Positions 61,597 to 64,000 of a stretch of DNA of 64,000 nucleotides are shown here, piece by piece. Numbering within the stretch: position 1 is the first letter of the stretch; the number at the start of each line of letters is the position of its first letter. The translations under genes and the position numbers were made by a program. Source of the stretch: Frankia canadensis (GTDB taxonomy: Bacteria; Actinomycetota; Actinomycetes; Frankiales; Frankiaceae); contig NZ_FZMO01000001.1 in NCBI RefSeq assembly GCF_900197875.1, positions 124,001-188,000 on the forward strand, read 5' to 3'. The notes beneath the pieces are model-generated. The model saw only the letters and a program-made list of their open reading frames with translations, was not told the origin of the DNA and ran no database searches.

Positions 61597-61668
61597 CCCG
61601 TCGCGCCCTGCCCCCCTTTCCCGAGTTCCGGTCCACCGTTCGCAGTCCCCACAAGGAGGCGTTGCCGC

Positions 61669-62529
61669 GTGAAGGTCGCGATCTTCCGCTACCAGGGCGC
61701 CCAGTACACCGGTGTCGTCCAAGGCGACCAGGTGCACGCCGTCGCCGCGTCGTTCGACGAGCTGCTCGCCGCAGCGGCGCCGGACCCGCTGGGGCTGACG
61801 GTCCCGCTCGCCGAGGTGCAGCTGCTGCCCCCGGTCGCCTCCTCCTGTCGAGGCGTGCTGTGCGTGGGTATCAACTACGTCGAGCACCAGCGCGAATCCG
61901 CCGACGCGTTCGAGAAGACGGTGCCCACGGATCCGATCGTCTTCTTCAAGACGCCGGCGGCCCTGGCCGGCGCCTACGACCCGCTGCCGCTGGACCCGGG
62001 GATCTCGACGGAGTTCGACTGGGAGGTCGAGCTCGGCGTGGTGATCGGCAAGGCCGGCAGAGGCATCCCCCGCGAGTCCGCGGGTGACCACGTCTTCGGG
62101 TACACGATCGTCAACGACATCACCGCCCGCGACGCGCAGAAGCGGCACTCCCAGTGGCACCTGGGCAAGAACGTCGAGGGCTGTACCCCGATCGGCCCCT
62201 GGGTGGTCACCGTCGACGAGCTTGGCTACCCACCGGTCCTCGACCTGTCCCTCACCGTCAACGGGGTGCGCAAGCAGGAGGCGAACACCCGGGACATGGT
62301 GTTCGACATCGCCGACCAGATCTCGATCATCTCGCGCTATGTGACCCTGCTTCCGGGCGACGTGCTCGCGACCGGGACGCCGTCCGGAGTGGGTTTCACC
62401 CGGCGCCCGCCGGAGTTCCTCCGTGCGGGCGATGTGGTCGAGACGACGATCGAGGAGATCGGCGCGCTGCGCAACACCATCGCCGTGCCGGCCGGTGCCG
62501 CTCTCGTCGGGCAGGCGGGGGCCCGATGA
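61669..62529 (+). CDS. Fumarylacetoacetate hydrolase family protein
   Basis: 286 residues from GTG 61669 (AGGAGG site). The metal-binding residues of the FAH C-terminal domain lie in STEFDWEVELGVVIGKAG, and VNDITARDAQKRHSQW, GPWVVTVDEL and GDVLATGTPSGVGF complete the family pattern. Members cleave C-C bonds in acylpyruvates or decarboxylate/hydrate meta-cleavage products. It heads a tight set of three overlapping genes with RidA and cupin proteins, which fits a ring-cleavage pathway. Confidence 0.9.
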   Translation: MKVAIFRYQGAQYTGVVQGDQVHAVAASFDELLAAAAPDPLGLTVPLAEVQLLPPVASSCRGVLCVGINYVEHQRESADAFEKTVPTDPIVFFKTPAALAGAYDPLPLDPGISTEFDWEVELGVVIGKAGRGIPRESAGDHVFGYTIVNDITARDAQKRHSQWHLGKNVEGCTPIGPWVVTVDELGYPPVLDLSLTVNGVRKQEANTRDMVFDIADQISIISRYVTLLPGDVLATGTPSGVGFTRRPPEFLRAGDVVETTIEEIGALRNTIAVPAGAALVGQAGAR

Positions 62530-62966
62530 CCGGCGGCCTCGCTGTCGCCTCCACGGGGGGAAGGACGGTCGGCTACTACTCGCCGGTCGTGATCTGCCCG
62601 CCGTCGGCCTCCCTCGCGATGATCAGTGGCGTGCTCTCCGTCGACGCGGACGGCGAGACCGTCGGCGCCGGGGACTTCGAGGCGCAGATGCGCACCGTCT
62701 TCCGCCTGCTCGGCGAGACGCTCAAGGCCGCCGGCAGCTCGTGGGCCGAGCTCGCGAAGATGACGACCTACCTGGTCAACTCGGACCACATCGCGGACTT
62801 CTACCGGATCCGCGAGGAGATCTTCGCCGATCTTTACCCGCACGGCCGGCCGCCCGGCAACACCTTGCTGGTCGTCGCCCGGCTCGTCCGCCCGGAGTTC
62901 CTCATCGAGGTCGAGGGCATCGCCACCACCCAGCAGAGAGGAGCCGGTGATGAGCTCGTCGGTTGA
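62526..62966 (+). CDS. RidA/YjgF-family protein, divergent active site
   Basis: 146 residues, starting in the stop of the FAH gene (ATGA). The trimeric RidA fold is recognisable: LAMISGVLSVDADGETVGAGD, EAQMRTVFRLLGETLKAAGSSW, KMTTYLVNSDHIADFYRIREEIF. The place where RidA proteins have a catalytic Arg (P-x-R-S/T) reads PPGNTLLVV, so classical imine deaminase activity is doubtful. Relatives in aromatic pathways include 2-aminomuconate deaminase. It may bind a ring-cleavage intermediate instead. Confidence 0.82.
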   Translation: MTGGLAVASTGGRTVGYYSPVVICPPSASLAMISGVLSVDADGETVGAGDFEAQMRTVFRLLGETLKAAGSSWAELAKMTTYLVNSDHIADFYRIREEIFADLYPHGRPPGNTLLVVARLVRPEFLIEVEGIATTQQRGAGDELVG

Positions 62967-63360
62967 GCAGACCGTCTACCCGAGCGGAAGCCGCGTCGTC
63001 GCGACCGGAGCGCTCGAGGCCGACAACGCGGCCGACGCCGGCGGCGCGTCCGGCGCGCTGTCGCGTGGCACGGCTGTCTCGGCCGGGGGCATGTGGCTGG
63101 GGGTGAGCGTCCTGCCGCCGGGCCACCATTCGGTGGCGCACCATCACGAGGACCAGACCACGATCGTCTGCGTCATCTCCGGCAGCATGCGCTTCCTGGT
63201 TTCCGGGCCCGAGGGCGAGGAGGACTTCACCGCGGGAGCGGGGCAGATCGCGGTGATCCCCGGCGGTCTCGTGCACCGCGAGGAGAACCCGGACGAGGTC
63301 GACTGCCGCTGCGTCGTCGCGCGCAACAGCGAGCAGCCGACGGTCGTCAACCTGAGCTGA
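62950..63360 (+). CDS. Cupin-domain protein
   Basis: 136 residues from ATG 62950, six bases after GAGAGGAG; it overlaps the RidA gene by 17 bases. The first cupin motif is SVAHHHEDQTTIVCVISGSM with metal-ligand histidines, and the second is GQIAVIPGGLVHREENPD. A single-domain cupin beside FAH, RidA and a Rieske oxygenase may be a small dioxygenase, isomerase or metabolite-binding protein. No closer assignment is possible. Confidence 0.82.
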   Translation: MSSSVEQTVYPSGSRVVATGALEADNAADAGGASGALSRGTAVSAGGMWLGVSVLPPGHHSVAHHHEDQTTIVCVISGSMRFLVSGPEGEEDFTAGAGQIAVIPGGLVHREENPDEVDCRCVVARNSEQPTVVNLS

Positions 63361-63445
63361 TCGCCCCGGCCGGCTCCTCGTCCGCGGCGGTCGCGAGTCA
63401 CAGAAACGTGCCACAGCGGACACGTGGCTGAAGCGACTACGACCG

Positions 63446-63457
63446 ATCATATATGTT
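63446..63457. promoter_or_regulatory. Candidate operator ATCATATATGTT (site 2)
   Basis: The same 12-mer as at 60945, here 23 bases before the Rieske oxygenase start. It could overlap the promoter and couple this gene to the GntR regulator at 59021. Confidence 0.6.
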
Positions 63458-63479
63458 ACCTCGCCCCGAGGAGCCGTCC

Positions 63480-64000
63480 ATGAATGCTCTCACGCCGGAA
63501 GTCCAGGCAATCCTCGCCGGGCTCGACCCGGCGTCGACCGACTTCACCACTGCCCGCACGCTGCCCGCGGCCGTCTACACGTCCGAGGAGTTCTACGCCT
63601 TCGAGAAGGAGGCGATCTTCGCCCGGGAGTGGCTGTGCCTCGGCCATATCGACCAGGTAGCCAATCCCGGCGACTTCTTCACCATCCAGGTCGGCGACGA
63701 GCCGCTCATCGTCGCCCGCGGCGAGGACGGCGAGCTGCGGGTCATGTCCGCGATCTGCCAGCACCGCGGGTACCCGATCACCGTCGACGGCGAGAAGGGC
63801 ACCGCGAAGCAGTTCCGCTGCGCCTACCACTACTGGGCGTATGGCCTGGACGGCCAGTTGGTCGCGGCCCCCGAGATGACCCAGACCTGCCCGATCGCCG
63901 AACTGCGCGCCGAAACCCGGCTACCGCGGCTGAAGGTCGAGATCTGGCACGGAATGATCTTCGCGAACATGGACCCGGGCGCGGAGCCGCTCGCGCCGAC
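63480..64000 (+). CDS. Rieske-type ring-hydroxylating oxygenase alpha subunit (partial)
   Basis: The first 173 codons are visible and the gene runs off the window. ATG 63480 follows GAGGAG. The Rieske [2Fe-2S] ligands are Cys93 and His95 (ICQHRGYPI) and Cys114 and His117 (FRCAYHYWAY). EFYAFEKEAIFAREWLCLGH at the N-terminus is typical of oxygenase alpha subunits. The mononuclear iron domain would lie beyond 64000. It probably begins the attack on an aromatic or N-heterocyclic ring whose later steps use the FAH, RidA and cupin proteins. Confidence 0.88.
   Translation, partial: MNALTPEVQAILAGLDPASTDFTTARTLPAAVYTSEEFYAFEKEAIFAREWLCLGHIDQVANPGDFFTIQVGDEPLIVARGEDGELRVMSAICQHRGYPITVDGEKGTAKQFRCAYHYWAYGLDGQLVAAPEMTQTCPIAELRAETRLPRLKVEIWHGMIFANMDPGAEPLAP

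Overview
The window is very GC-rich DNA from an actinomycete. Translation signals, codon use, SpdB-like DUF2637 and DUF574 (SAV2177-type) genes, IS66/ISAs1/IS481-like remnants, and a mycofactocin-type dehydrogenase fit a Frankia-like or other Frankiales/Streptomyces-like genome. I cannot name the species.

1-11.1 kb is a scarred accessory region. It holds a secreted NlpC/P60 protein, two short translationally coupled hypothetical genes, a DUF2637 membrane gene broken by two G-run indels, a CsbD-like protein, and a stack of dead mobile DNA: an IS66 transposase interrupted by a group II intron whose reverse transcriptase is itself cut off before the YADD box, followed by an intact ISAs1-type IS. 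A frameshifted DUF574 methyltransferase and fragments of a transposase and a serine hydrolase follow.

11.1-34.5 kb is a biosynthetic gene cluster that I do not recognise. It has two non-ribosomal peptide synthetases ([half C]-A-PCP-C-A-PCP-C and [half C]-A-PCP-C), two CmlA-type diiron beta-hydroxylases, a flavin-dependent halogenase, a pterin-dependent aromatic amino acid hydroxylase, an Fe(II)/2-oxoglutarate oxygenase, a DAP-decarboxylase-like PLP enzyme, a rifampin-phosphotransferase/PEP-synthase-like dikinase, and an unclassified protein with a possible clan-CD His/Cys pair and a Cys cluster. No thioesterase, MbtH protein or exporter is present. The right edge is a sharp junction into a TIR/WD40 gene that has lost its 5' end.

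34.5-37.3 kb is a short strip of hypothetical genes and gene fragments, including a protein made of LSIGS-type repeats.

37.3-59 kb is a catabolic island for a cyclic, probably terpenoid, compound. A cytochrome P450, its 3Fe-4S ferredoxin and a ferredoxin reductase would hydroxylate the ring. SDR enzymes (one mycofactocin type) would oxidise the alcohol. A 6-oxocamphor-hydrolase homologue that keeps all five catalytic residues would open the beta-diketone. CoA transferases, an acyl-CoA dehydrogenase, a MaoC hydratase, an enoyl/hydroxyacyl SDR and two HpcH/CitE lyases would finish the side-chain degradation. A ribose-type ABC importer (three genes) would take up the substrate and a FadR/GntR repressor would control the set; similar inverted repeats lie in two divergent promoter regions.

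59-64 kb starts a second catabolic unit: GntR regulator, dihydroorotase-like amidohydrolase, NTF2-like protein, FAA hydrolase, divergent RidA protein, cupin and a Rieske oxygenase that runs off the window. It carries its own repeated candidate operator (ATCATATATGTT).
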